A stretch of 64,000 nucleotides of DNA. Source: CBDCFV01 sp965216425. Lineage in GTDB: Bacteria; Chloroflexota; Dehalococcoidia; Lucifugimonadales; UBA3495. This document shows, one piece after another, positions 33,835 to 42,973 of the stretch; positions within the stretch are counted from its first letter, which is position 1; each line of letters starts with the position of its first letter. The stretch covers positions 1,178,001 to 1,242,000 of the forward strand of contig CBDCFV010000007.1 in NCBI GenBank assembly GCA_965216425.1, written 5' to 3'. A program made the position numbers and the translations under genes. Under the pieces are notes generated by a model. That model was not told where the DNA came from. It made no database searches and saw nothing but the letters and a program-made list of their open reading frames with translations.

Positions 33835-34847
33835 ACCAGGCCGCCGAGGCTGCGCTTTATTTCCCGGTCATAAAGACTGTTGAACGTTTCCATAATTGCA
33901 TTGAGGTGGATGTGGAGATATTTGTCGGTCGTGTGACAGGTTATCTGATTCGTCTCATCCCTGTACAAGGAATGGAAAACCACGTCATCCTTCTCTTCTT
34001 TGAGTAAATCGAGTTCCTTGAGTATGACGTAATCATGAGTGGCGATGAATATTTGAACGCCGGAACGTTGCAATTGCAATAGGACTTGCATCAAAGTTCC
34101 ATACAAACTCGGGTTCAAATTTGTCTCAGGTTCGTCCCAAAACAGGACCGAACCGGGAGAAAGGGTCCCATTCTTGATCAGAAGCCAGAGCAGCCCGATT
34201 TTTCTCATCCCTTCTGCGAGCAACGAAAATTCCAAGTTGCCTTGGCGGTTATGCAGAAAGAATTCCTCCCCTTTGACGATAACCGTCCCGCCCATAGCTT
34301 TTTGCAACGTTGATAGCAGACCTTTGTGAGAACTGTCTTCAGGGTTACGTAATGCTGGCAGATAGGCTCGTTGCAGAATATCTACATACACCTCCTCAAA
34401 GTGGACTTCGCGGGCCGCGTACAGGGACAGAAAGCCGGGAGCGTTGGAAAGCATCTCCTTAACCGGAATGTAAACGCTTTCTATTGGAGTCTTCGTCCAA
34501 TCATGGGAGCGTTGTATGGAGGCGGAGCTTGATCCCTTCTTGCGGTTTGGAAATGCTGCCAGCAGGTTAATGCCGCCGCGAGATATTTCCACCGTTGCAT
34601 CGGCGCCCACGCCTTGCCGTTTTATAAGTCGCTCTAAGGCTCGGCCCGACGGGAGAAACACCCGCAACAATTTTTCGGTAAAGGACTCGCCAGTCTTGGA
34701 AACGACGCACGCCGCGTAGCAGACCTTCAAGAGGTGCGTCTTGCCCGTGCCGTTGGCGCCCACAAAAACATTGATGCCAGAGGAAAGCTGTACCTCTAAG
34801 TTATCAAAAGCAGTAAAGCTTTCTAACTTTACTTTTGTAATGGTCAT
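33831..34847 (-). CDS. AAA-family ATPase of the ABC/SMC-like (OLD/AAA15) type
   Basis: A 338-residue ATPase. Walker A is GANGTGKT (residues 30-37), preceded by FTAFDNLEVQLSSGINVFVG, the typical start of RecF/OLD-like ATPases. The signature-like part is LLAEGMRKIGLLWLL, Walker B is SVLFWDEPETNLNP and the switch His is in FIATHDYVILKELDLL. It has no coiled-coil arms or toprim domain. It is followed with a 4-base overlap by a nuclease-like gene. Possible jobs are phage defence, DNA damage response or a toxin-antitoxin-like module. The codon use and AT content are a little higher than in flanking metabolic genes. Confidence 0.85.
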   Translation of the reverse strand: MTITKVKLESFTAFDNLEVQLSSGINVFVGANGTGKTHLLKVCYAACVVSKTGESFTEKLLRVFLPSGRALERLIKRQGVGADATVEISRGGINLLAAFPNRKKGSSSASIQRSHDWTKTPIESVYIPVKEMLSNAPGFLSLYAAREVHFEEVYVDILQRAYLPALRNPEDSSHKGLLSTLQKAMGGTVIVKGEEFFLHNRQGNLEFSLLAEGMRKIGLLWLLIKNGTLSPGSVLFWDEPETNLNPSLYGTLMQVLLQLQRSGVQIFIATHDYVILKELDLLKEEKDDVVFHSLYRDETNQITCHTTDKYLHIHLNAIMETFNSLYDREIKRSLGGLV

Positions 34848-34888
34848 ACTTCACTCACGACCGATTCCCTGCTGAAGTGGCTTTTTCC

Positions 34889-36004
34889 TCACTCCAACGT
34901 CTCTATCTTGTGAGCTTCTATCCACTCCCAGTCTATCCTGTATCCGAGGCCGGGGAGAGTTGGAGCCTCGATAACGCCCTTTTCGTTGAGCTTAATGTCC
35001 TCCACTAGACCGAACTGATGAGCGGCTTGGGGCATCCAGTACTCGAAAAAGTCGCAGTTGGACACCGAGAAGATAACGTGGAGGTTGGCGGCGTTCAGCA
35101 GGGAGTTGCCTGCGATGCCGATCTCGCAATTCATTCCGAACCCTTCAGCCAGGGAGCAGAGCTTTTTCAGGCCGGTGATACCCAGCTTCTGGGCCGTGCC
35201 GCGCAACAACCGCGACGACTGGTTCTGGACCATGTTGGCGGCGTTGAAGAACTGGAAAGGGTTCTGGTCGCTCATGCAAAGGGGCACGTCAAGACGCCTG
35301 CTCAACTCTTTTATCGCGTCTAGGTCGTGGTGGGCCACCGGGTCCTCGTACCAATGGAAGCCGTTACGGTCCAACGCCCTGCCCACGTCCAGGGCTTGCC
35401 GGAACTGGTAGCCGCAGTTGGGATCGAACATCAACTTCATGTCCGGCCCTACCCGCTCCCGTACGGCGGTAACGGTCTCCACTACGTCCTTGGTTGACAT
35501 AACGCCCGGGTGCAGCTTGTAGGCGCGGAACCCTGCCGACACCAGTTCGTCGACCTCTTTTACGTATCCCTCTGCCGAGTCGTGGCGCGGTGGGTAGGTG
35601 CCGTACACCTCGGTCTGACGCCGTTGGGCGCCCAGCAGGGTATAGACCGGGGCTCCGGCGGCCTTTCCGCATATATCCCACAATGCCACGTCTACCGGGG
35701 CCCACATGTTGTTGGTAATGCCCCTCCTGGAAGACAGCACACCCAACCGGTTCCACAGCCATTCCCGGTCCGACGCGTCCCTGCCCACCATCTCCGGCTT
35801 TAACACCCGGAGTATCGGCCCGAACAGGCCCCGTCCCCCCTGCCGGAACTCGCCCACCAAGCAGTTGCCTTCAACGCCCTCGTCGGTGAACACTCGCAGT
35901 ACGCCCTGCTCGGTAGTGCCGGCAAAACGCCCAAGGTCCGAGTCCAAGCCGGTGTCCGGTATTTCTCTTCGAATCACGTCGATTTTCATGTCCGTGACTT
36001 TCAC
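34889..36004 (-). CDS. Enolase-superfamily enzyme (mandelate racemase/muconate lactonizing type)
   Basis: A 371-residue dehydratase or racemase of sugar acids or similar. The start is GTG 36004 (VKVTDMKIDVIRRE), which has GAGGTG 6 bp upstream; the next in-frame ATG is five codons later. The barrel catalytic residues are visible: AYKLHPG (KxH acid/base motif), metal ligands FDPNCGY, WYEDPVAHHD and CMSDQNP, and the C-terminal GIAGNSLLNAANLH. The motif is KLH rather than the common KxK, so the subgroup is uncertain. An MFS transporter follows on the same strand upstream, giving a possible uptake-and-use unit. Confidence 0.92.
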   Translation of the reverse strand: MKVTDMKIDVIRREIPDTGLDSDLGRFAGTTEQGVLRVFTDEGVEGNCLVGEFRQGGRGLFGPILRVLKPEMVGRDASDREWLWNRLGVLSSRRGITNNMWAPVDVALWDICGKAAGAPVYTLLGAQRRQTEVYGTYPPRHDSAEGYVKEVDELVSAGFRAYKLHPGVMSTKDVVETVTAVRERVGPDMKLMFDPNCGYQFRQALDVGRALDRNGFHWYEDPVAHHDLDAIKELSRRLDVPLCMSDQNPFQFFNAANMVQNQSSRLLRGTAQKLGITGLKKLCSLAEGFGMNCEIGIAGNSLLNAANLHVIFSVSNCDFFEYWMPQAAHQFGLVEDIKLNEKGVIEAPTLPGLGYRIDWEWIEAHKIETLE

Positions 36005-36160
36005 GGTGTTCACCTCGTATGGTTGGGGTTGATGGCGAGGGAGCGGCCCTATTCGCAGGGTTGCTCGGAGAACCAGAACACTTAGATGGCGTCTTTCATC
36101 GTTTGCTCCTGCTTGAGTTCGCTTCCTGGAGCAGACTTGGTTGGTGGGCAAGATTGTAGG

Positions 36161-37519
36161 CTAGGCGCGACCCCGCCACAAGATAGTCAAAAGCCCGATG
36201 CCGGAGACTAGCGCCACAATGGTGATGGCTTCTCCAAAGGCTCCTACTACTGATGAGGAAGCGCCTCCGAGGCCGGTCAGGACCGGCCATCCCAAGGCCC
36301 TGGTGTACACAGCGGCCCCCAGCGCCGTGCCGATGGCCGTGCCGATGACCCGGCTGGTGCCAAGGAAGCCCGAGGCGCTGGAGAGGTACTCCCTCGGTAC
36401 GTAACCCATGATCGCAATGTTGTTGGCGGGGATGACGATGGACAAGCCGGCCCCGCTTACCGTAATGGCCAGCACTATTTGCCAAGTGGGCGCCGTAAAC
36501 CCCAGGTAGCCCAAGGCCAGCAACCCGCCGGCCAGCATGATATGCCCCAGGAGTGAGGGCGACAGCGTACCAAACTTGTCGGCCATGATCCCGCCAATCG
36601 GAGAGAAAACCAGCCGGGCCAAGTGAAAGGGCAATATCGTCAGTCCGGCTAGAGAAGCCGAGAAACCCAGGCCCTGGATGAGGAAAAACGGCGACAGGAA
36701 ATTCCATCCACCGTGGGCTATTTGAATGAATACCTGGGCCACCACACCCGAGGAGAAGACCCGATTGGCGAACAGCTTCACCTCGATAATCGGCGTTGGC
36801 ACCAACCGTTCAACTACGAACAGGATTGTAAAACATCCGGCGGTGAGCATGAGCAGTGAGAATTCCAGCGTGGAAAAGAAACCCAACTCGTCGGCTTGAT
36901 TGATTGCCAGCAGCCCTGCGATCATCGCCGCGGTAAGGACCACCGCTCCCGCGAAGTCTATGCTTATTGGACCATGCTGTCCTACGGGGTCATTTCTCAA
37001 GTAACGCCAAGCCACAAAGACCCACAAGGCATGGGCCGGTATGCGGGCCCAGAACAGGGCTCTCCAGTCGAGGTAGTCGATTATCAGCCCGCCCAAGTAG
37101 TAGCCGGACCCGATGCCCACGCCCAACGCCATGTTATTGATGCCTTGGGCAATGCCCCGTTCATGGGGCTGAAAGTCCTGCGTGATCAAGGCGTTGTCGT
37201 TGGCCAGCACCATGGAGTGGCCAAAGGCCGTCAGGACCCGGGCGGCAATGAGTTGATTTACGTCCTGGGCCAAGGAGGCGAGGCCGAGGCTGGCGATGAC
37301 CACGACCACGCCCCAGACATAGACCTTCTTGCGGCCTATGGTGTCGGACACCCAGCCAAGGGTCAGGAGGGGGGCCGTGCTCCCAAGGTAGTAAGCGAGC
37401 GCCAGCCAAACTATGACGTTCGCATCTGTCTGAAAGTCGACGATAAGGGTGGGAAAGCCGATGGCTATAATGCCGAAGTCCATGATGCTTAGCAAGCTGC
37501 CCCAACACACCACGGACAT
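36161..37519 (-). CDS. MFS transporter (DHA2-like)
   Basis: A 452-residue major facilitator with about 12-14 membrane helices. The first helix begins at once (MSVVCWGSLLSIMDFGIIAIG). The MFS loop 2-3 motif is GWVSDTIGRKKVYVWG, and GIAQGINNMALGVGIGSGYYLGG with the glycine-rich helix 5 suggests an antiporter of the drug:H+ class. In this context it may carry an organic acid for the enolase-superfamily enzyme whose gene begins 157 bp downstream (inference). The C-terminus is short and basic (LTILWRGRA). Confidence 0.9.
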   Translation of the reverse strand: MSVVCWGSLLSIMDFGIIAIGFPTLIVDFQTDANVIVWLALAYYLGSTAPLLTLGWVSDTIGRKKVYVWGVVVVIASLGLASLAQDVNQLIAARVLTAFGHSMVLANDNALITQDFQPHERGIAQGINNMALGVGIGSGYYLGGLIIDYLDWRALFWARIPAHALWVFVAWRYLRNDPVGQHGPISIDFAGAVVLTAAMIAGLLAINQADELGFFSTLEFSLLMLTAGCFTILFVVERLVPTPIIEVKLFANRVFSSGVVAQVFIQIAHGGWNFLSPFFLIQGLGFSASLAGLTILPFHLARLVFSPIGGIMADKFGTLSPSLLGHIMLAGGLLALGYLGFTAPTWQIVLAITVSGAGLSIVIPANNIAIMGYVPREYLSSASGFLGTSRVIGTAIGTALGAAVYTRALGWPVLTGLGGASSSVVGAFGEAITIVALVSGIGLLTILWRGRA

Positions 37520-37759
37520 CAGTACCCATTTGTATTGTACTCTCGTGTTTCCCCCGGTTGCTTCGTTCGTTGCCGTTTAGACGGCAGCCAAAGATTGCCT
37601 ACGATGTCTCAACGTCTCAATGCTGCGATGGACAAGGAATCCCCCCCGGCGTACTATTCCGGTAACGGCCAAGCGGCGCGCGCATCGGGTGGCCAGCGCT
37701 GCAAGCCGGGACTCCTGATGAAAAGGTCTCAAAGACTATACCAGAGGCGCGGAGATATT

Positions 37760-38866
37760 ATGAAGGTTGGAATGTTCATGATGCCGTCCCATCCCCCGGA
37801 ACGGCCAACGTTTGAGGCCCACCAATGGGACCTGGAATGCTTGCGCTTGGCCGACAGCCTGGGGTTCAGCGAGGCTTGGATCGGTGAGCATTTCACTGCC
37901 CCGTGGGAGCCTGTCCCAGCCCCGGATTTGTTGATCGCCCAAGCGCTTATGCAGACAAAGAACATCAAGCTGGCGTCGGGGGCGCACCTGCTCCCCTTTC
38001 ATAACCCCATTGAGCTGGCCCACCGGGTGGCCTACTTGGACCACATGGCCCAAGGCCGCTTTATGTTCGGCATAGGGTCGGGGGGGCTTCAATCGGACCA
38101 CGAGTTGTTCGGCGTGGATATGAACGCCGGGCAGCACCGGGAGATGACACGGGAGTCGTTGGACATCATTTTGAGCATCTGGGAGCACTTGGAAGGCCCG
38201 TTCCACTACAAGGGGAAGTACTGGAATTTCGACATTCCTGACCCGAAGGACTACGAATTCGCCACGTTGAAGACCTTCCTGGGACCCTATCAGAAACCCC
38301 ACCCGCCCATTGGAGTGGCGGCTGCCAGCCCCGGTTCGCAGACCCTCAGGATAGCCGGAGAGCGTGGATATATCCCGTTAAGCTTGGGCCTTAACGCGGT
38401 ATACATGGCCAGTCATTGGGACGTGGTGGAAGAGGGCGCACGGGACAGTGGGCTGGAACCACCCTCCAGGGAAACGTGGCGTATCGTGAGAGATGTTTGG
38501 GTCGCCGACACCGACGAGGAGGCCCGGGACGGCGCGCTCAACGGCATGTTGGGCCGGGCGTGGCGGGACTACCTCCATCCACTCTTCTCCTATGGCCCCT
38601 ATCCTTTCACGCGGGCTATGAAACATGATGAGAGTCTCCCGGACGAGGCCGTCACGGTAGAGTACATGGCGGACAACCTCTGGTTGGTCGGCTCACCGGA
38701 TACGGTGGCCCAAAAGCTGCGGGACCTTTACGAAATGGTGGGCGGGTTCGGCACCCTCCTCTGGCTTACCTTCGACCACTCCGAAAACAGGGCGGCCTAC
38801 GAGAAGAGCATGCGCCTGATGTCGGAAAAGGTGATGCCGCAGGTGGCTGATCTGACCGGGGTTTAG
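37760..38866 (+). CDS. LLM-class flavin-dependent oxidoreductase (3 of 4)
   Basis: A 368-residue luciferase-like enzyme from ATG 37760 (MKVGMFMMPSHPPERPTFEA), with GCGGAG 5 bp before it; the frame is open to 37535 but that stretch is not coding. Features are ADSLGFSEAWIGEHFTAPWEP, TKNIKLASGAHLLPFHNPIELAHR, LDHMAQGRFMFGIGSGG and QKPHPPIGVAAASPGSQTL. Among the four members this one looks closest to the hydrocarbon-monooxygenase-like subgroup (inference). It is divergent from the MFS gene. Confidence 0.93.
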   Translation: MKVGMFMMPSHPPERPTFEAHQWDLECLRLADSLGFSEAWIGEHFTAPWEPVPAPDLLIAQALMQTKNIKLASGAHLLPFHNPIELAHRVAYLDHMAQGRFMFGIGSGGLQSDHELFGVDMNAGQHREMTRESLDIILSIWEHLEGPFHYKGKYWNFDIPDPKDYEFATLKTFLGPYQKPHPPIGVAAASPGSQTLRIAGERGYIPLSLGLNAVYMASHWDVVEEGARDSGLEPPSRETWRIVRDVWVADTDEEARDGALNGMLGRAWRDYLHPLFSYGPYPFTRAMKHDESLPDEAVTVEYMADNLWLVGSPDTVAQKLRDLYEMVGGFGTLLWLTFDHSENRAAYEKSMRLMSEKVMPQVADLTGV

Positions 38867-38910
38867 GTCGGTCGGGTCGGCGCAGGAAAATCCTTGATAA
38901 CAGAGGTGTT

Positions 38911-39132
38911 ATGATCAGTCAAAGAGTATCGGAACTGACCATTACAGAGTTCCGGGAGTTAATCAAGGAAACCTTAATGGAGACTCTTGTCGAACTGACG
39001 AAGGACCCTGACGACGGTCTGGAGTTACGGGAAGAATTCGTCGCGGAGGTGCAACGGAGAATGGGGGCAGTAGAGGCCGGTGAGCCGACTATCCCTATAG
39101 AGGAGGTCGCCAGAAAGCATCGACTGGACTAA
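38911..39132 (+). CDS. Antitoxin-like small protein
   Basis: A 73-residue acidic protein: MISQRVSELTITEFRELIKE with many Glu/Asp, then IPIEEVARKHRLD at the C-terminus. The N-terminal ELTITEFRELIKETLME helix and the IEEVARK tail resemble Phd/RelB-type antitoxins of the kind found ahead of ParE/RelE toxins. The stop TAA overlaps the ATG of the following toxin gene by one base (TAATG), the normal antitoxin-toxin arrangement. It would repress its own operon and block the toxin (family knowledge). Confidence 0.6.
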   Translation: MISQRVSELTITEFRELIKETLMETLVELTKDPDDGLELREEFVAEVQRRMGAVEAGEPTIPIEEVARKHRLD

Positions 39133-39397
39133 TGCAATACCGTGTAGAGTTTGCGCCCGGTGCGGACGGTGACTTATCCCGGCTGGACACGCCAGTAGTG
39201 CGGCGTGTGCGTAGCAGGCTGGACCGGCTGCGGAAAACGTCGAGTCAGTGCCCCATGAAACGCTAAGCGGGCAATTGCGAGGACTGTTTAAGCTACGGGC
39301 CGGCGACTATCGGATCGTATATTCCCTCGACCGGAATAACCGCCGGATAACCGTTCTGGCAATAGGGCACCGCAGCGAAATATACCGGTCCCGGTAG
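39132..39397 (+). pseudogene. RelE/ParE-type toxin, frameshifted
   Basis: The first frame gives MQYRVEFAPGADGDLSRLDT and onward to LDRLRKTSS before a stop at about 39266. A second frame then continues the family: ENVESVPHETLSGQLRGLFK, LRAGDYRIVYSLDRNNRRIT and IGHRSEIYR. This is the standard RelE/ParE ending with the catalytic basic residues. Together they make one toxin of about 88 residues, broken by a one-base loss at about 39232 in CTGCGGAAAACG. It is either inactivated or a sequencing error in the AAAA run. Confidence 0.7.
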
Positions 39398-39460
39398 CCC
39401 TGCTCCAGGTCTCCGACCTTACCGGGGCTAAATGAATCAAACCGCCCAGGAGGTGTTGCC

Positions 39461-41209
39461 ATGACCACGACAATGGCCGAGCAGATAAGAGCGGGAACTG
39501 TAGATGAAATCAAGACGCGCGGTTGCACGGTGGTCACCGGCGGCGGTCATGCCATCGCGGTGTTTCACCACGACGAAGAGTTGTTCGCGGTGGATAACCG
39601 GTGTCCCCACATGGGCTTTCCTCTGGACCGGGGAAGCGTCAAGGATGGCATCCTGACCTGCCATTGGCACCACGCCAGGTTCGATCTCGCCAGTGGCGGT
39701 ACTTTCAATCCCTTCGCAGATGACGTCCGCAGCTATCCCGTCAACGTCGCCGACGGCATAGTCTGGGTGGACCCGCAACCTGCCCCCAGGGATGAAGTAG
39801 CGCACTGGTCAGCCCGTCTTAGGGACGGTATGCAACACAATATCAGGCTGGTAATCGCCAAGGCAGTCCTCGGCCTGCAAGCGGCGGGCTGCGACTACCG
39901 CGTGGCTCTCGGTATCGGCGCCCGGTTCGGCACGGAATACTCCGCCGATGGATGGGGCGCGGCCATGAGCATGTTGACCTGCATGGCCAACATCCTTCCG
40001 GAGTTGAACGAGGATGACCGGCCGAGGGCCCTGTACCAAGGGCTGATGCACGTAGCCCGCGAGTGCGCCGGCAAGGCGCCCCGGTTCATCGTGGATCCGC
40101 TGCCCGGCGGAGAGACGAGGCCCGAGGTGTTCAAGAGTTGGTTCCGCAACTTCATCGAAGTGCGGGACGACGACGGCGCGGAGCGGTGCCTGCACACGGC
40201 GATAGAACTGGGGTTTCCCCCGACAACCATCGCCGACATGGTGTTCGCTGCCGCCACCGACCACATCTACTTGGACGCCGGGCATACGGTGGACTTCGCC
40301 AACAAGGCCTTCGAGCTGCTGGACCACATCGGTTGGGACAACGCGGGGCAGGTGCTCACCAGCTTGACCCACGGCATGGCCCGGGCCAGGCGCAGCCAGG
40401 AATTAAGCTCTTGGCGTACTCCCATCGACCTGGCATCCATGGTCTGGAAGGCAAGGGATGAACTGCCAGGACTGTGGGAGCAGGGCAGGGCCAATGAGGG
40501 CGAGTGGCACGACGAGGAAGCGCTTGCCGCTATCATGCTGGGAGACGACCCCGCCGCCATTATCGACGGCATCAAGGCGGCGATAATCGGAGGAGCCACG
40601 GCTGAGGCTCTTGGGTCGACGGTGGTCTACGCCGCCTTCCTGAGGATGGCCCACTTCCACACGTCAAACGAGTTCCGCGACTGGGACACTGTGCACAACA
40701 CGCTGACCGCCGCGAACGCGGTGCATTTGGCGCTGCGGCGGGCGCCCTCCGTCGAACTGGTGCGGGCTGTGTTCGACGTCGCCATCAGCATCTACTTGGA
40801 CCGGTTCCTGAACATGCCGCCGCAAAGGATACCTAACACGGATAGCGGCCCCATAGACTCCGATTCACTGCTGTCGCAGTTGCTGGAGCGGGCCGACGTC
40901 CGTCAGCAGGTCGATGAAGTGGCGCAACTTGTGTCCCAATACTTGACCGGCGCCGGACAACCAGGCCCGTTGCTGAACACCCTGGGTCGGCTGATGCTGA
41001 GGGAAGACGCCGGGTTCCACTCGTTCCAACTGGTGGACGCCAGCTTCAAGCAGTTCGGGCTGCGGGAAGGCTCCGACGCGGGCCGGAAGGTGCTTATAGG
41101 GATGTCCAGGTTCCTGGCGGCCCACTCCCCGACGCCGAGAGCCGTCGGCCAGACATACCAGATTGCGCTGCGCCTGCAGCGGGGCGAGGAGATTTACCAG
41201 GAAGGGTAG
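39461..41209 (+). CDS. Rieske [2Fe-2S] protein with long helical C-terminal domain
   Basis: A 582-residue protein. Residues 1-107 form a Rieske domain with ligands C48/H50 (CPHMG) and C67/H70 (CHWHH), in the normal C-x-H...C-x-x-H order. The next 470 residues are mostly helical, with a metal-binding-like look (MLTCMANILPEL, HVARECAGK) and no family that I recognise; it lacks the catalytic domain of ring-hydroxylating oxygenases. AGGAGG lies 8 bp before the ATG. It may be an electron-transfer component fused to an unknown oxidoreductase or scaffold domain. It has no partner reductase nearby. Confidence 0.85.
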   Translation: MTTTMAEQIRAGTVDEIKTRGCTVVTGGGHAIAVFHHDEELFAVDNRCPHMGFPLDRGSVKDGILTCHWHHARFDLASGGTFNPFADDVRSYPVNVADGIVWVDPQPAPRDEVAHWSARLRDGMQHNIRLVIAKAVLGLQAAGCDYRVALGIGARFGTEYSADGWGAAMSMLTCMANILPELNEDDRPRALYQGLMHVARECAGKAPRFIVDPLPGGETRPEVFKSWFRNFIEVRDDDGAERCLHTAIELGFPPTTIADMVFAAATDHIYLDAGHTVDFANKAFELLDHIGWDNAGQVLTSLTHGMARARRSQELSSWRTPIDLASMVWKARDELPGLWEQGRANEGEWHDEEALAAIMLGDDPAAIIDGIKAAIIGGATAEALGSTVVYAAFLRMAHFHTSNEFRDWDTVHNTLTAANAVHLALRRAPSVELVRAVFDVAISIYLDRFLNMPPQRIPNTDSGPIDSDSLLSQLLERADVRQQVDEVAQLVSQYLTGAGQPGPLLNTLGRLMLREDAGFHSFQLVDASFKQFGLREGSDAGRKVLIGMSRFLAAHSPTPRAVGQTYQIALRLQRGEEIYQEG

Positions 41210-41231
41210 ATTGCCTCCGGCAGCAGCGCCG

Positions 41232-41786
41232 CTAAGCCCCTTGGAAAATATGGGAAACCGGCAGGTGGAATCCGGAAAGGATTTCGGACTCCACCGTGTC
41301 GCCCAGTCCAGAGAGGAAAAGGCGGCTGTATAGGCCGTCTTCCAACCCGAGCGTCTCAACGGTCCTTCCCTGCGGAGACACAATCCAGCATTCCCGGACG
41401 CTGATCTGTGCGTAGTCGGCGAGCTTGCTTTCGATGTCTACCCGGGTGTTGCTTGGCGACAGAATCTCTACTACCAGGTCGGGGCCGCCGTGAATCCGGT
41501 CGCCCAGTATGTCGGAGTTTTCGTTGCTGACGAACAGCAAGTCCGGCGGCCGGACCCGGAGCGGCTCCTGCCGCACGATAACGTCGAGGGGCGCGAACCA
41601 CACGCCTCCCAGCCGGCGCTCGCTGACGAATTGCTGGACCGGCCTGTAAACGTTGCCGGAGATAGTCTGGTGTGAGCGGGTAGAGCTACCAGCTATGATT
41701 AGCTCACCGTCAATAATGTTGTAACGGGCCTTGGTCTCAGGTCTATCCAAGTAGTCTTGGTATGTTAGTTTGGCTTGCAGCGTCAC
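41232..41786 (-). CDS. Uma2-family nuclease-like protein (short form)
   Basis: A 184-residue Uma2/DUF820 protein. It shows TYQDYLDRPETKARYNIIDGELI, then RPPDLLFVSNENSD, GPDLVVEILSPSNTRVDIESK and the CWIVSPQGRTVETL end, i.e. the full set of family motifs with Asp, Glu and Lys. It is a third copy in this window, with sequence clearly different from the other two. It converges on the Rieske gene with a 22-bp gap. Confidence 0.9.
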   Translation of the reverse strand: MTLQAKLTYQDYLDRPETKARYNIIDGELIIAGSSTRSHQTISGNVYRPVQQFVSERRLGGVWFAPLDVIVRQEPLRVRPPDLLFVSNENSDILGDRIHGGPDLVVEILSPSNTRVDIESKLADYAQISVRECWIVSPQGRTVETLGLEDGLYSRLFLSGLGDTVESEILSGFHLPVSHIFQGA

Positions 41787-41872
41787 GGGTTAACCCCTAC
41801 CGGTTTAGGAATCCCCGGACGCTCGAAAATGGGCGGATTTTAACCAAGGCCAAATCACTGAATTGAGGCCCC

Positions 41873-42898
41873 CTAATACTCTATCCGGTACACCCGCACG
41901 GCCGTGTCGTGGAACATATCGGCGCGTTCCGAAGCTGAGTAGCCTTTGGACAGCCGCTTGAAGGCATTGTACATAACGTTGTAGGAGTAGGAGACCTTGT
42001 CCACCGGGAAGTTGCTTTCGAACATGCACCGGCTGGGGCCGAACTTCTCGATGCAGTAGCTCATAAAAGGCGCCATTGATTCGGCCAGTTCCTCGGAACC
42101 GATGGGCGTGTCTCTGGTGTGCCAGTCAAACCCGTTGGCGGGCATACCCATGCCGCCAAGCTTCATGTTCACGTTGGGGCATTCCGCCACAGCGTCGATG
42201 CCCTTCCGCCACTGGGCCAGCACTTCCTCGTCACGGTCCGCGTAGGGGCCGATTCGCATCAGACCGCCGATGTGGTTCAGGATAATGGTCAAGTCGGGCG
42301 CCGCCTTGGCGAAGTCGGCCAGATCGGGCATCTGGTGGAAGTACATCCAACCTTCAAGAGACATCCCCATGTCCGATAGCACCTTGGCCCCGGCGCGGAA
42401 CTCGGCGGTGCGCAACTGGCCCGGCGCCCGGTGGAGGGCGGTGTTGGCTATTTCCGGGCTGTCGTCCCAAGTCACCGAATGGCGGATCCCGCGGAAACGG
42501 TTGAGGCTGGCGGCTTGCAGGGCCTCCAGCACCGGCTTCACACCGTCGCCAAGGTTCAGGTTCGCGTGGCCGACGATGGCCGCGGCGGCTTGTCCCGGGC
42601 CGTACAGGCCGGTGGCGCTGGCGGCGGCCAAGCCTTGGACGAACTCCACCTCGCCTACGGGACGCATCTCTTCGGACCCGCCGGCTCGGTACATGGACCT
42701 GGCTTCAACGAATACGGTTGAGCGAACGTTGGTGACGCTGTTGATGTCGTCAGCCAGTTCGTGCAACAAGTAGCGTTGGTGGGGAATTCGCTCAGTCCTG
42801 AAGTCCCAGAAGTGATGGTGTGGGTCGCAGATCGGGATTTCCGGCTCCAGAACGGGTTCCGTCGTCAACTCCAGCCAGTCATTACCTCCGAATGGCAT
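41873..42898 (-). CDS. Amidohydrolase-2 family metal-dependent hydrolase
   Basis: A 341-residue TIM-barrel hydrolase related to lactonases and decarboxylases. Motifs are PICDPHHHFWDF (the metal-binding HxH), a VFVEARSMYR strand, FRGIRHSVTWDD, ILNHIGGLMR with the ligand His and CMFESNFPVDK near the C-terminus, where the ligand Asp is expected but reads Glu/Ser-Asn. No signal peptide. The natural ester or lactone is unknown. It lies upstream of the Uma2 gene (87 bp) and downstream of the reductase at 42974-43903 (75 bp), on the same strand. Confidence 0.9.
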   Translation of the reverse strand: MPFGGNDWLELTTEPVLEPEIPICDPHHHFWDFRTERIPHQRYLLHELADDINSVTNVRSTVFVEARSMYRAGGSEEMRPVGEVEFVQGLAAASATGLYGPGQAAAAIVGHANLNLGDGVKPVLEALQAASLNRFRGIRHSVTWDDSPEIANTALHRAPGQLRTAEFRAGAKVLSDMGMSLEGWMYFHQMPDLADFAKAAPDLTIILNHIGGLMRIGPYADRDEEVLAQWRKGIDAVAECPNVNMKLGGMGMPANGFDWHTRDTPIGSEELAESMAPFMSYCIEKFGPSRCMFESNFPVDKVSYSYNVMYNAFKRLSKGYSASERADMFHDTAVRVYRIEY

Positions 42899-42973
42899 GA
42901 TGACGCCTCCATTACATAATCTAGCGGCCCAATCATAACATACGGCATGGGACTGCCTTGGGGGTCAGTCAGC

